The notes beneath the pieces were generated by a model. It saw nothing but the letters and a program-made list of their open reading frames with translations, did not search any database and was not told the DNA's origin. Of a stretch of DNA of 55,672 bases, positions 11,801 to 24,800 are shown in pieces. Numbering within the stretch: the stretch's first letter is position 1; every line of letters starts with the position of its first letter. This DNA comes from Saccoglossus kowalevskii (lineage: Eukaryota; Hemichordata; Enteropneusta; Harrimaniidae): positions 568,750-624,421 of the forward strand of contig NW_003119428.1 of the NCBI RefSeq assembly GCF_000003605.2, written 5' to 3'. Made by a program: the position numbers and the translations under genes.

Positions 11801-14380
11801 TTTAATGCTTAATATTTATATTACTGGGCATATGTTTACTTGAACATTCCATGATCACGTCATAGTTAAAAATTGTCTTCTGTCAAGCTGTACAACTGAT
11901 TCTGTACTATGCATATAATAACGAATATGAAAATGAATAGTTCAGGCCACACTGGCAAAGTATTATTTTTCATCAGTGAAAGTATAGAATCATATCTTTA
12001 TGCATGCTGATACTTGTATGATAATATTACCTCTTTTGTTTTCCAGGTACCCCAAGGGAATACTTGGAACACTATGTTTTCCCAGTTTTATTACCAGGTT
12101 TGTTGGAAATGTTAAAAGAAGCAAGAGAACAAAAATGTTTTGAGGTGAGGATACAGTTTCAATGTAATGCGTGCCATAATTTTGGTGCAATTTTTATGTA
12201 ATTTTCTAAAAATTATGTGGCTTTAATGTATGGAAGGTGCTCACATTGGCTACTGCTATATTTTCTAGTACCGGTATTTCAACAAGGCCCGAGCTTCCAA
12301 TAGAGTAGTTTATATTTTATGGTCCTCTGGGTTTGAGGAACCCATAATAAACTATGTTTCCTATTTGGTGCATTACCTTGAGAAATAATGTGCATGTACC
12401 AAGAGTCTGGTCGTCTCTGGAGACGTACTGTAGTCGGCTTCATTGATTGTATCAATAACATGGCGTGTACATTGTTTTTATATATTTACAGAGAAAGAGA
12501 TTCAGATTCAATGGTCTAGACTATCTAACTGAATATCTTTGGAGGTAATACTTAACTCATTTGTTTAACTCTAACAGGCCAGGGTATCAACTCTCTCGAA
12601 TTACTTTCTATTGTAATTTCTATTCTCAAAGCATTGTGTTTTTTTTGTACACAAGGTATAATAATTTTTAGACTTGTAGTATAATTGTTCCCTTAAAAGG
12701 TGGTGGTCTTCACGCAGTATGTTTGAATATCATGTAAACAATGTATTTTACACTTGTTGTATACATCGCTATGAGTCCCGCATTAGACAACCACTGCCCT
12801 TTAAAATATGGAATAGAGATGGAATATGATATATTTTTTAATATTTGTTCAAATTGAATTAAATTAAATTGAGTTATCATAAACTATAAATGTTGTGTTT
12901 ACAAACACAGAACAGTTTTCATTAAATAAAAAATCAAAACCACTATTAGGCATTTTACCAGAACAACAACTGCATATTATACATATTTTAGTAGATTTGT
13001 TTCACTAAAAAACAACTTGGGTATCATAGTCCAATGTATCAATATCAATATACAGTGTCAACAAAAATACTAAAAAAGAATTGTTCTTATCGGTATTGCA
13101 TTTTTAATGTCAGACTGAACTTTATCTGCACAGCTGAACTAGACAGACTTTAATTTAATTGAAACTTACAATACAAACCACTGTCATTGAGATTTCTCTG
13201 GATGTTGTAAGACTACCTACTTTGTTTTAAAAAATTGTCAGTACATTTGTCTACAGTCCCGACATATTTACAAAATTAGTAGGTAGTCCTTGGTCTTTTT
13301 CTTCATCATGAACTGATCAGGTTTCTGTTTGTTTTTCATGTCAGGCACAATCCTAATTACTTTGGTCGTGAGAATGATACAATAGATGAAATCCCATTTG
13401 TACAAAGAATTTTAGAAGAAAACCCTCGTCCTGCACTACCTTTATCATTAATATGGACAGAAGAAGAAGCAGCTATTGTTATCCAGTCATTTTACAGAGG
13501 CTATCTGGTAAGAAATTCAGTCTATTTTCAGGCTTAATCTTAGAATGGTGTTGGTTTTGTATTTCCATTTGTGAACTCCTGTGGATGAGTTTCTCAGTCT
13601 CTGATAAGATTAGTTATTAAGTTTCTTTTTTTGAGGGATGCCCTGTGGCCAAGTGGAAGATGCACTACGATGTGTAGTGAGGCATTTTAGTACTGTCAAG
13701 CATGCAGTATTTATTCACATTGATTATTAACTTACTGGCAGCATTTGGTATTATACCACTTGTGGTCATTTGACCCATTATTCTGTCCTATAACTCCAGA
13801 TTTGGTCTTTTTGTGTCCAGCATTTCTGAAATTAAAGAGTGACCAAGTGTCATGGTTTGAAACTATTGAAAAAGTTGGCCAAGCAGGTTTTGCTGTTGGG
13901 AATTGATACATATAACCTTCAAGATTCAGTGGGATAGCTACTTGTGAGATTGTCTTCACATTATTTCAAATTCTTCTTGCCATCTAGTCTTCTGCGTATC
14001 CTAATATATAGATTTAATTTAATAGGGACTAATGCAACATTTAACCAAATTTTGACACTGTTAAATGACTTTGGGTACATTGCTGTAGGATTAACCCTCT
14101 CGATGTTCTCTTATTTCAATAGGTCAGAAGAGAAGAGGAAGTACAAGAATTAAGACAATGGCAGCGTGAATTGAGAGAAGAAAATGAAGACATTACAGTT
14201 AAAGTAGAAAACTTTTGGAAGAAACATGAACCCCCAGATAGTGATGAGGAAGTCGGAGCAGCAAGTAGACGGAGTGTGGATGTAAAGAAATCTCCAAGCC
14301 CAACAAGATCAGCTGGATATAAAACACCATCATCATTATCTAGAGCTTCATCAAAAACTCAACAAAGTCCAATCCCTTGA
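8879..14380 (+). CDS. IQCK: IQ motif-containing protein K (IQCK)
   Basis: Six coding exons are 8879-8933, 11081-11338, 12047-12144, 12492-12544, 13345-13507 and 14123-14380. All are GT-AG with phases 1,1,0,2,0, and the product is 294 residues (human IQCK about 287). Recognition rests on three blocks: NIWEEICK at the N-terminus (human LWEQICK); PREYLEHYVFPVLLPG, then REQKCFERKRFRFNGLDYLT (residues about 106-150); and IPFVQRILEENPRPALPLSL, then TEEEAAIVIQSFYRGYL followed by VRREEEVQELRQWQRELRE. The IQ motif, a probable calmodulin site, spans the exon 5/6 junction at about residues 197-220. A proline run sits near residues 87-101, and the last 60 residues are Ser/Pro/Lys-rich and variable. IQCK is a little-studied protein of ciliated lineages; its exact role is not established. 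An AATAAA overlaps the stop codon (14380-14385) and another lies near 14505. Intron 1 holds the repeats listed separately. Confidence 0.93.
9605..9633. repeat. Perfect 29-bp palindrome
   Basis: Fourteen-base arms (CATGGAGCTAAAAT and its exact complement) flank a single central T. Direct copies of GGGTAACACA lie on both sides (from about 9596 and 9633). It lies in IQCK intron 1. It could be a small insertion footprint or a hairpin-forming site. Confidence 0.7.
10287..10432 (-). repeat. Truncated family-E repeat
   Basis: This is a partial copy of the 400-bp element that follows directly at 10437. It matches the portion with GCGTAATCATTCCATATTTG and the end GTTACAGTGACAGATGTACA. Two units, one partial and one full, therefore sit in tandem in the same orientation in IQCK intron 1. 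Confidence 0.75.
10437..10850 (-). repeat. Family-E element (hairpin-containing), copy 1
   Basis: A 414-bp non-coding element is present again at 23401-23810 and 26875-27270 in the opposite orientation. Shared blocks are TTACAGTGACAGATGTACA, the GTAAAATACTGCAAAATTAC block, AACATGGCTGCCACCAG (reverse strand here) and a pair of inverted copies of CTCAAAGTATGCA that form a long hairpin. The open frame reported across 10456-10803 on the - strand is a by-product of this repeat. Confidence 0.8.
12693..12804. repeat. TTAA-flanked MITE-like element, family B, copy 1
   Basis: About 112 bp between TTAA sites in IQCK intron 4. The ends read TTAAAAGGTGGTGG and CACTGCCCTTTAA, and the core carries TTGTATACATCGCTATGAGT. 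Copies are at 36648-36780 and 41275-41415. The family is non-coding and too short to encode a transposase. Confidence 0.7.
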
Positions 14381-15828
14381 ATAAAAAAATACTCAAAATG
14401 GTTGTAAACTATATGTAATGTTTTCTTTCTTGGCTTTGTTTTGTAAATATGTATTTCATATCGCTAGAGTTCATGCAAAAAAAAAAAAAACACTTGTACA
14501 AAGAAATAAATTTTATTTGTAATAAATCTGAGTTTACAAGAACAATGCGTGATAAATTGATTAACACATTTTTAAATTTGTCTGTGACTTGTATCAACCA
14601 AGATGAAACATTCAATACAACTTGTTGAGAAAACATAATTCTGTAATATGAAATCAAAATTATTTTCCAAATTTCAGTGAAATTTATACAGATCAAAATT
14701 TTATCAATCTGCTGAAACAGAAACTTTCCTAAAATTATTCTCTGGGTGAAAGTGTGATATTGAGCAGACTGATTACTAAGTGAACCCAACTACATGTATT
14801 GCAATTAACACAACTGTAGGAACACTGGATTTTTTAAAAAAATCTGCAAATGAAAATTACTAAAAAAAACTATTCCAGAGTTTCTTATTCTCAACCTTTT
14901 GAAGCCTCTTAATGTAGATATACATAAATATTTACAAACTTTCAATACTGTAATAGATTTGTGCAAGGTCTGGGCATTTAAGAATTGGAGGCTATAATAT
15001 AATCATGTGAACAAGTTATCACATCTCAAATTTTTTAGTTTCTTGTGCAATTTCTTCCCTACTTTTCTTGATTTGATAATAATGAAAATACTCAGCTGCA
15101 CCAATTACATTAAAATTTAATAAATTCATGGCATTGGTATTTGGAAACAAAAATATGCACATGTTCCCAGCTGTACTGTGTCAGCATTTTATTATCCACA
15201 GATAACATTGCATTATTTTATGTCAAGTAAATTACCAATACGTCCGAGGCCGATTTACATTTCGACAAATTCCAATAATAAAATTTAATTGCATCTACAG
15301 TTCACCATTGTGAAAATGCATGAAACAAAAATCTTGTGGCATGACCATGTATTGAATTAATACTAATATGACTTGAATACAGTAATACAAACGTTGGCAC
15401 ATATTCTTTATCAATAAGTGAACGAGTTTCAGCCTAGTTATACCTGTTAACACAACTCCTTATACAAATATACAACATCCTCTGTGGTGGTGATGACATA
15501 CAATGGTCTTAAGGTTTTTAAATTATTCTCATATGTGGGATTTGAGTACTGCATGATATATTTATAGGGTCTATGTTGAGCTGGACCAGGATTTAATTTT
15601 TCTTGCATTACTGGCCAAAATACTGGATAACGATTCCGATAATTGTTGGAACAGTATCTTTAATGTTCGACTGTTAACCAAATGTTATAAAAACCAGGTT
15701 GATCAGTCGACCATTTTGACTTTTATGACTTAGGGAACTCTGTTAAATTCAGCGTCACACAAAAATGAATTGACTGAATCTACAACACCAGACGTCAAAA
15801 AACGTTTCTGTTGCTGGCATAATTTATA
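14381..15828. other. Convergent IQCK / TMEM104 3' region
   Basis: This is the spacer between two convergent genes, about 1.45 kb. It holds both 3' UTRs: the IQCK polyadenylation signals near 14380 and 14505, and a candidate TMEM104 signal on the - strand at 15193-15188. An A13 run lies at about 14477. The 126-codon open frame at 14789-14409 (-) has no family resemblance and is low-complexity, so it is not called. Confidence 0.55.
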
Positions 15829-18800
15829 CTATTTTCGTGAAACTATATGATTGACAGTCACAAATATCACACATGCTACAGCCCATATTAAAATAAAAAA
15901 TACCCATATCTTGTGCTTGAAGAGTGACGCATGTTTGTTTTCCAGTCTTTTTCCATAGCATCTGTCAATGTGTTTTCTGGCGTAATAAACAAGACAAGCT
16001 GGTGTGAGATACTGGATACCCACTCCAGCATATGAGCCGGTTATGCCAACAAGGAACTCTAAATCGTGGGTATAAAATGCAACACCGATCGGCGGCAGCA
16101 CTGTAATCATGGGATAGATTATTTGATCGACCATCCACGGGCATTTTTTACCTTCCCTGTGGAACATTGTTTTTAGGTTATTTCTCAGGGTTATTGCAAT
16201 TATAGGAAAATTTGTACTTAGTGTAAATACTGGGAAGAGAGCTAGAAAGTATTGGATTGCCACAACGCTACAGACTGCGCTGTCACTGAAATTGAGCGTG
16301 TAGAGATCTTTCAGCTGACTGTTGTCAAAACAGAATACTGCAGTAAAAGACAGCACTAAATAAAACATCAAGATTACAGTGAAATCTCCAAAAAATAAAG
16401 TAGATAATCTGGATTTGTTTTTGATCGGGGTGACGAGTGAAGGCAGTGAATGCTGGCACATGAATGAGTAGATGCACACTCCAAACAGATTGGGTATTCC
16501 GGAAAATATGAATGCTTTAGGTTGTCCAGCTCCTTTGCCTTTACTTACATGGATCAAGGCAAGAATGATCATAACTGAAAATGCTGTAAAAAGAAGATAA
16601 ATTCATTACATTATGGAAAAGCAGAAATCTTTATTTGTATAGTCTAAGTTAAAACTTGAGCATGTTACAAAATGTTATGTTATGAAATTTGGTGAGTCTG
16701 AGAAAATCATTGAATGATTCCAAATTATCAAACAGTAAAGTTTCTAGTGACAAAATTTCAATGATTTTAAAGCCCAAAACAAAGTCAAATGTTTCCCAAA
16801 TCAATGCATGATTTTTTTGTTAAAATTGTGCTTTTGAACTTTTAAGAAAAAACTAAAATTCTCTGCAGAAAAAGTAAGTGTTATTAGCTCCGCTGTTGAC
16901 TTCATCGAGCAGAGCTTATTATACAATGTATTAGTGATTGTCCATTGGTGTCCACGTCAACTTTTATACTTTTTTCAACTTCTTTTCGAAAACTACAAGT
17001 CTAATTGCTTTGATACTTGGTGTCCATTGAGTAGACCTCTCTTGGGTAGATTTGTTCATTTTGTGATATCTTCAATTCTCTAATTTTGATGAATATTTTT
17101 GTCATTTTTGGTAAAAGGTGATATTTTCAACATCTTATTGAAAACCGCAAGTCTGATTGCTCTGATATTATACATATAGGCTACCTCAGGTGGACCTCTC
17201 TCAGATTTGTTCATTTTGTGATGATCTCGTTGATTTTCTGATTGAAATGTGCATTGCTAACAGCGCAGCGGAGCTATCTCAGCCGAGAAGCTGCTTGTAT
17301 GTAGATTATAAAATAGTTTCAGAAATACAAAAATTTCTTCATTGTACACCAGGGAACTTGTACCATATAGAAGCTGAAATTGCTTATGTGTATCATGAAA
17401 CATATAGAAATGTACATACCTAGCCATCTCATTAGACTTGTGAAGATCTGTAGATATTTAGTTTTCTGTACATTGAAGAAAACAAATGGCACCAATGTCA
17501 CTGTGAAAACACCCTAAAACAAATAAACAAAGTTGATTTATGAGATTTCCCTGCATCTATAATTTATAAAACATAAAACAAAGCTGGACAGAAGTCGATA
17601 CTATGAATAGTACAGCTGTGTATCCAATAGATTCATTTTTCAGGATCACAGAGGAATATGGTATTAACCCGAAATCAATGGTTTACACAGACACCATATT
17701 CATCCTGGCTCTAGCAGTAGCTAGCCTATAATGATAACTGTAAAATCTGAAATAAGAAGTTGCAGCTTCTATTAAAATGGTCCAATGCAACAGAGGAGAT
17801 GGGGCTTCTATTAGAGCATCTACACATATGAGAAATGGTGAATTTTTAGTTCTCAATTGTTGTAAAAGAATGTGTACAGCTTCCAATGGGGATGCAGCTT
17901 CTAATACAGTTTTTTACAGTACTGGGTTTGCTCTATTGAAAGCACATCTCCAATAGAAGCACATGAAACCAAAAATGCAATTATTTTACACTAGATTACT
18001 GAAATGAGACTTATTTTGACTAAAGACAGAAGCCATGTACGGAGCGGGGTATGCTAACTACAACACCTGACCTTTCTTTCTCTCCCTAATTTCACAAGGT
18101 TTTGCATTGTTTAAGTATGTGTTTTATTGCCCATCTTGTGGAATAAAACAACCCAAATTTGATAGAGCTCCATCCAAAGAAGATTTTGAAGAAAAATTAG
18201 TATCACCGCAATATTGTTCTGAGCACTAAAACAGCAACATGACGAGTTTGCAATTTGTCTTTCAAAGCTGTTACAAGATTAGAATTGGTTAGTTCAAACC
18301 ATACTTATGAAGATGCGCCATTCGACTGAATGCGCACATTTACAAACATTACGATTCTATTCATGACAGACATATCAGTACATAGATTTTGTTTGGATAA
18401 CTTGTTATTTATTATATACAAATTTATACGATTGAATGGAATAAATTAAAAGGCAATCACATTGTAATCTTCTATTTATATTCAACATGTCACCTACTAT
18501 TAATATTCTGTTTAGGCTGGTTTGACCAACTTGTTATAAATGTGCAACGAACTACAGGCGCGCATAGCAAACCAGTTAGTAACATAGCAGGCAATGTTGT
18601 CGTTTTGATATTCAGAAAACACAGCGGTGACAGTAGAAGCATTGTTCCACTCAAAGATGATAGAGCAAACTAATACTGTAGAATACTTTATTTTCGCTTG
18701 GAATTTATTTTCGCTGAAGGGATGATTTCGTGAAAATAAAATCCAGCAAATATACTTTTTTTCCTACATTTCACATTAAACTCATCAAAAATCAGTGAAA

Positions 18801-21800
18801 ATAAATTCCATACAAAATACCCGAAAAGCCTTTTCAGCGAAAATTAATTCCAGCGAAAATAAAGTATTCCACAGTAATACTGACCAGAAATATTCTATAG
18901 ACATCAATTCTTGTCAAGTTCTTGGAATTCCAACATGGATGATTCTCACTCAAATTAGTATTAGAATTGCCTTGGTTGGAATAACTGAAACAGATTAACG
19001 TGAAATTACATTCTCAAGAACTATGTAGACGTAAAGCGATGGGCGGGAGACTGTTCACACTCACAGTATGGCAGCACATCAACCTCTGCAACGCTTTGGT
19101 CATTGCTATCACGTTGGGCGTACTTTGTGTTTTGTCTTGATAACCTGATAATATTCCTTATGCATGAATTCACACAATATTTCTATCGAAGATACATTGT
19201 TAATTTGTAATGATCGACATATAAATACAGAAAAATATAATAAAACATAAATATAATACATCAAAAAATAAAATACCATATATTTGTTCTATAAGTAGCA
19301 CATGCGTTTATATAAATGACAAGTATCTCTACGGCAAAATAAGTAATATTTTACTGATTCAGTATACACCAAATGTGGTTTTCGGTTTATATGTGCTTTA
19401 TTGGAGATGTGCTTTAAATAAAACAAATCTGGTATATATACATAAGAAAAAAATTATGAAATACAGCAGAAAGTAGGTGGTTTATAAAAATGCAAGCTTA
19501 CCAGACTACATCTCGAAGTGAAGTAGGAACTGCTGCTGCATATATGGCCAAGTCACCATATAAATATATAACAATACACGCATAAAATAAATGGACGCCA
19601 GCTGTCGAAAAAAATGATAATACCGTACCTCTAAGACACACAAAAAAAGATATTTTTGATATTAAGAAATCCCGCTTTAATAGAAAAAAAACATACTTTA
19701 AATCAGTATTGTCAGCTTTGGTGTTCTTGAAATATGAAATACTATAGAATACTTTATTTTCACTTGGAATTTATTTTCGCTATTTTCGCTGAAGGAATTA
19801 TTCTGTGAAAATAAAATCCAGCAAATATACTTTTTTTCCTATATTTAACATTAAACTCATCAAAAATTAGTGAAGATAAATTCCATACAAAACGCCCAAA
19901 AAGCCTTTTCAGCGAAAATTAATTCCAGCGAAAATAAAGTTTTCCCACAGTATTCTTGCCACTCAACAAAAATTACCAAGCATTTCTATGGTCTCTCCCG
20001 CGATTAAGTTTATAGGGTGTTATCAAGTCATTGTATTACACATATTTTCTGCGCAATGATTCAAAGACTACCTTATTAAGATTGGAATGTGTGCCAAACT
20101 CTGGATTTGTTCACTGTGCAGTCATTCAGAGGATTTAACACAGGACGACTCAACAACTGCGACAAGGTGTACTCTTCATACAATAAAACTTACGCATTAC
20201 CTACTAAGGTAATTCTGTGTAGCAGCAACTCAAAGCAGAAAAACTGCAATGCATGATGTATTTATGTCAGAGTACCTTGTGAGCGTAAAAAGTTTGAAAT
20301 TTGCTTCTTGGGCTAAGTAACTCAAAATATAAAGGGTCTGTCACCTAAACAATACAACCTAAAAAATCATAAAATAAGAAAATACCTCTGCTGAAAAACA
20401 TAGAAGCCATTTGACCCATTTCTATTCTCTGTGTAATATCAAAGTGATCTCTTCTAGTCTTGGAAGGTATTTCAGTGATTTCTGAAAAAAACACAAAAAA
20501 AAACAACAACATGATATTATTTATACATCAATTACACATCATCTACATGATCTCTGTTGAAAATCACTCTTCAATCTGTCAAGATTCACGTGGTCCACCA
20601 ACACTCTGAAAGTGGGGAGTGATCAAGTAAAAACAAATGAATTGCAAGATTCGAGTTACTATTAATATTCATGAGCTGCAATTTGCAAATTACTAGTTCA
20701 GTTGGAGGAACAGAACATGGGTTCACAGCATGATCAACTGCATCATAACATCACTTTGCAGGGAACCAGGCAATGAAACCCTAGTGTCACAAAGTTATTT
20801 GAAGTCGAATCTTTTCAAAGCCAACTCAATGATACAGTCACCCAGAGAAATAGCATAAAATTATACAAGTGTGACTGAAAAATGTGGAAGATAGTTTTTT
20901 TATTATAAAGTCAAGTGTCATCTGTACAATAGGCAATATATCAGCCCCTGATTGACACATTGCTAGCTTCCTCAATGAATGTTCAACTTCTTGTATTTTC
21001 CCTGATTTTATGTACGGCAATTCAATGAAATTTGGATAAATTTTAGCTACCCTATTTCTCATTTTTGAATGAGCTTCTGTGGTTACATAAATGACGCTTT
21101 TGTTGATCAACAGAGTGCAACATGCATAGATGAAGATGTTTATGTCTTGCATGTCACAGAACATGACACAATAATATCGATAATTTCGTATATATTTTTT
21201 ATATATGAGATACAAGTTCAGGAATTATTGTGATGTAAAAGTGAAGTGGTTAACAATTAAAATGTGAAACAGGAAGTGGTGAACAGAGTCAACATAGGAG
21301 TGGAAACACAAGCACCTTTAAAACCCAGTGTGTTCAGGAATAAGCATAACGGGCATATACTGATTGTTACTAAAGTGAAGTGTGCATATAATTCAGTTCT
21401 AAAAAAAATACAGAAATATAGCATTTAAATCATTAATTTACTATAGTTTATCCGTCAATATACTTTTATGAATCATCACATTTAAATTTAAGACTGTAGA
21501 AATGTAATTTGTCATTGTTCTCAAGTTTCAAAATCGCAAGAACATTATTTACTTAAACATTGTTATTTAGTTTTTTTCCCACCAGCAGAAAATAATTTAT
21601 CAACTAAAGTAATCTATTTTATTTTATTTTATTTAGACAAAAATGTTTTTGATTCTGAATCAGTTCCAGTTTGGCTATTTTTGTCCGAATCTTTTGAAGA
21701 AAAGTGCAGACTTACCCTGGTATAAACGGGACTATTTTGTGATGAAAATAGGGAACTGGTGGTGAAATGGTTAAATCAATAAATCAAGGTATTACACATC

Positions 21801-24800
21801 ACAAGACCATCACAGTGTAAGATGTTCCATGATTTATGCCTATTGAGAATCTGTAGCTTAGCCTCTATAATGGCTATTGTATCTAAGCAACAATGTTTGA
21901 AATGGCATGGGTGTAAAGACATATGCTATGACAATAAAGATGCCACTGATATGAAATATTGGTATACAAATTTAAAGATCAATTTTATTATCCTGGCAAT
22001 AGAAGCAAACTTTTAGACTCAAGGAAGTGCATTCTATAAATTATATTAACGCTAACGAACAATAAATGAAAAGAATTCTTAGTACCTAATAATTATACAA
22101 TTACCTGAGTACTGTTTGTACTGTATTTTAGGTAAGCTGGATGAGCCTGGCATTTAAACAAACAGAATGCAAATAAAATAAAGCACACACTGGTATGACT
22201 GGAATTGGGATTGCAAAAATAAACACATAAGGCAAGAACAGATATGTCTACTATAAAACACTTAAAGCAGGGGAGCCGTCACCTGCGCATGCGTCAGAAG
22301 GCCATAGCTTGTCATTGTTTACAAACAAGCTTCTACCCATGAGCCTTTGCGTTTTTAGCATGTGTTGTTATCGTCGCTTGGGACTCAATTCCCGCGTGTG
22401 CGCAGGTGACGACCCTCTCGCTTTAAACACATAAGCAGAAACAGATTAAACACATAGGCATGAACAAATACATTTGTACAAACTTTTTATGTACAGAAAC
22501 AACTATAGCATACACAGTACAGCATTCACGTAACCTGCCTTAGTTTCGAACTCTAACTTCTGGCAGTAAGTTCGCACCTGTATTACAATAGTGACATCGT
22601 ATCATGCACTGATAACACTGATCGCGCATTGCATTTCAATTATGCTTGTGATGTTCATTTGCATAGTGTATTACTACAACTATGCTAGAGATTTTTTTAA
22701 AGGAATGGCGCAATTAAAAAAATTAAATTACCATGGCTGGGTCAGTCCAATTAAATCAGCAGAATGGCATGCTGTAACGTGCTACAAAATATATGATGCA
22801 ACAAATCGGAAATGAAAATGCTATGAACAGGTTGGGTGAGAGCTGTACTGTCGGCAATATTTTGAAATTAAGGAGTTGGATGCTTACATATTGACTGAGA
22901 GGTGGCATGATTCATACTCAGTCACTATTAAAAAGTATGATTATGAATAACATGGCATAAGGTATGATGTAACAGATAAAGTAGGTTGACATGTATTTCA
23001 CATAGAATATACTAGTAGGTATGTATCTAGATACTATAAGCAAAAATATAGGTCATATGAATTGACATTACCCCGGGTCATCATAGAGAATGAAAAAATA
23101 AAAATTTCCCTTAACCGTAAACGATTCTGTAATTCCACAAAGCCATGCAAGACAAAACATTCATAAACACTACATTTACCCAGGAAAAGGTTTACGAATG
23201 AAATTTCCCCAGAGTATAAACAACACAAATACGATGACACGGTGTCATCACACACACTGCAGCGATACAGTCTACTTACGGTTTATACTTGCAGATTGTG
23301 AAGCAAGTAAAGATGATTTTTCTTCCTCGACACTACCATGGCTGCTCAGGCTGCCAGTGTCTGATTCTTCTCCCTAAACGTGTCACAAACAAAAGACATT
23401 ATTATACATCTGTCACCGTAACGGCATAAGTTACAGCATGCCGTAATTTTGCAGTATTTTACGGGGTATTGTCATCCTACCATATTAGGAAATGCAAATT
23501 CGAAATATGGAATGATTACACGCATAAGCGTCTTCTAATAATAAAAACAAACATGGCTGCCACCAGAGTTTGACAGGACGCCACACAAAGAAGTTCGATG
23601 ATTCTTTTCTAAACTTTTTGGATTTCGGCATTTCCATGGTGTATCCTTGAAAGGAAAAGATGTATAATAATAAGGTTATTATGAGAATACCTCAAAGTAT
23701 GCACTCAGACAGTACGCCGCGCATCGACATTCGCTGCGCGTTGGTCGATACTCCAGCTGTACTGTCTTCGTGCATACTTTGTGGTATTCTCGTAATAACC
23801 TTATATTATACTGCATAACAGACCCTGGACAGTTAACAAAGTTAATTATTAACAGGGCTAAACCTTGCTGATAAATAATTTGGTCAAGAGATTATTCATA
23901 CCCGGTAGGTAATTTTAGCATGTTTTTCTGTTGGATTTAGTGAGCAACTTTATATCCTTTGCAAATTTTACTCAACATATACAATCTTCTTTGGATTATT
24001 GAAGAAGGGCATATACATGTATGGGACTGAAAGAATGGATAAATGATGTCTGACTGTCACTGCCACATTGTTCCAAACACCAAAACAGCAACATTGCCGG
24101 GTAAGATGCTGACTGGTTTGCTATGCATAAAAGGAAATTATTTTATTAATCAAACCAGTTTTAATCATGTAATCATCTTGAGATATGCAAAGCTGGCAAT
24201 GTTGCAGTTTGGGTGTTTAATATGGCTGTTCCGTCTGAGACGGTAAAGTTAGGACTTGTACACAGAGGTGTTCTACTTACTTCAGGTTTCTCAGTTAGTT
24301 TTTTATATCGAATAGCAGCATTTGCAGCGGCCATGGTTTCAATTAGAAAGGTTGATGTCATAAAACTAGAGAAAAGAAAAAGCTGAGATTTAGAAGAATT
24401 TGTGAAGAAAGGAGGGTGGTGGTGAGAAGGTTAACAAATTGCCGACTATATAACAAATTCTGCATCTATTTTCAAATACTTTGTGATTGTTGATTCCTTG
24501 AAATTACTACCCAGTGGTGAAATCAACGACACACAACAAGAACATCTGAACCTCGTGCAGTAACAATTGAACGATGTTATTTTGAACTTGAAATTTGGTT
24601 TTTATAGTTCAATGTTGAACATGGCATTGATAAACTCTTACCTTGAATTATCAAATTTGTATACACTGTAGCACATAATTACGGTAAATGTAAAAGTACC
24701 CCAAAAACCGCTGAAATACTTTGACGCTACCATAAAGTTGTGACTTTTGTCTGGTTTTTACATTCAATTTCATACGTAAAAAAGGATCTTGAGAAGTTAG

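Noticed and set aside
13625-13690. tRNA-like head (GTGGCCAAGTGGAAGATGC) in IQCK intron 5
   Set aside because: It faintly recalls a tRNA D-arm region, as in tRNA-derived SINEs, but no B box or cloverleaf follows.
14409-14789. 126-codon - strand frame downstream of IQCK
   Set aside because: Hydrophobic, AT-driven composition, no family resemblance, and it lies in the convergent 3' regions.
18795-18998. 67-codon + strand frame
   Set aside because: It consists of the right half of a family-P repeat and the antisense of TMEM104 exon 7.
20838-21215. 125-codon - strand frame in TMEM104 intron 4
   Set aside because: It has no splice-compatible role: the flanking TMEM104 exons already join in frame and match the human protein without it.
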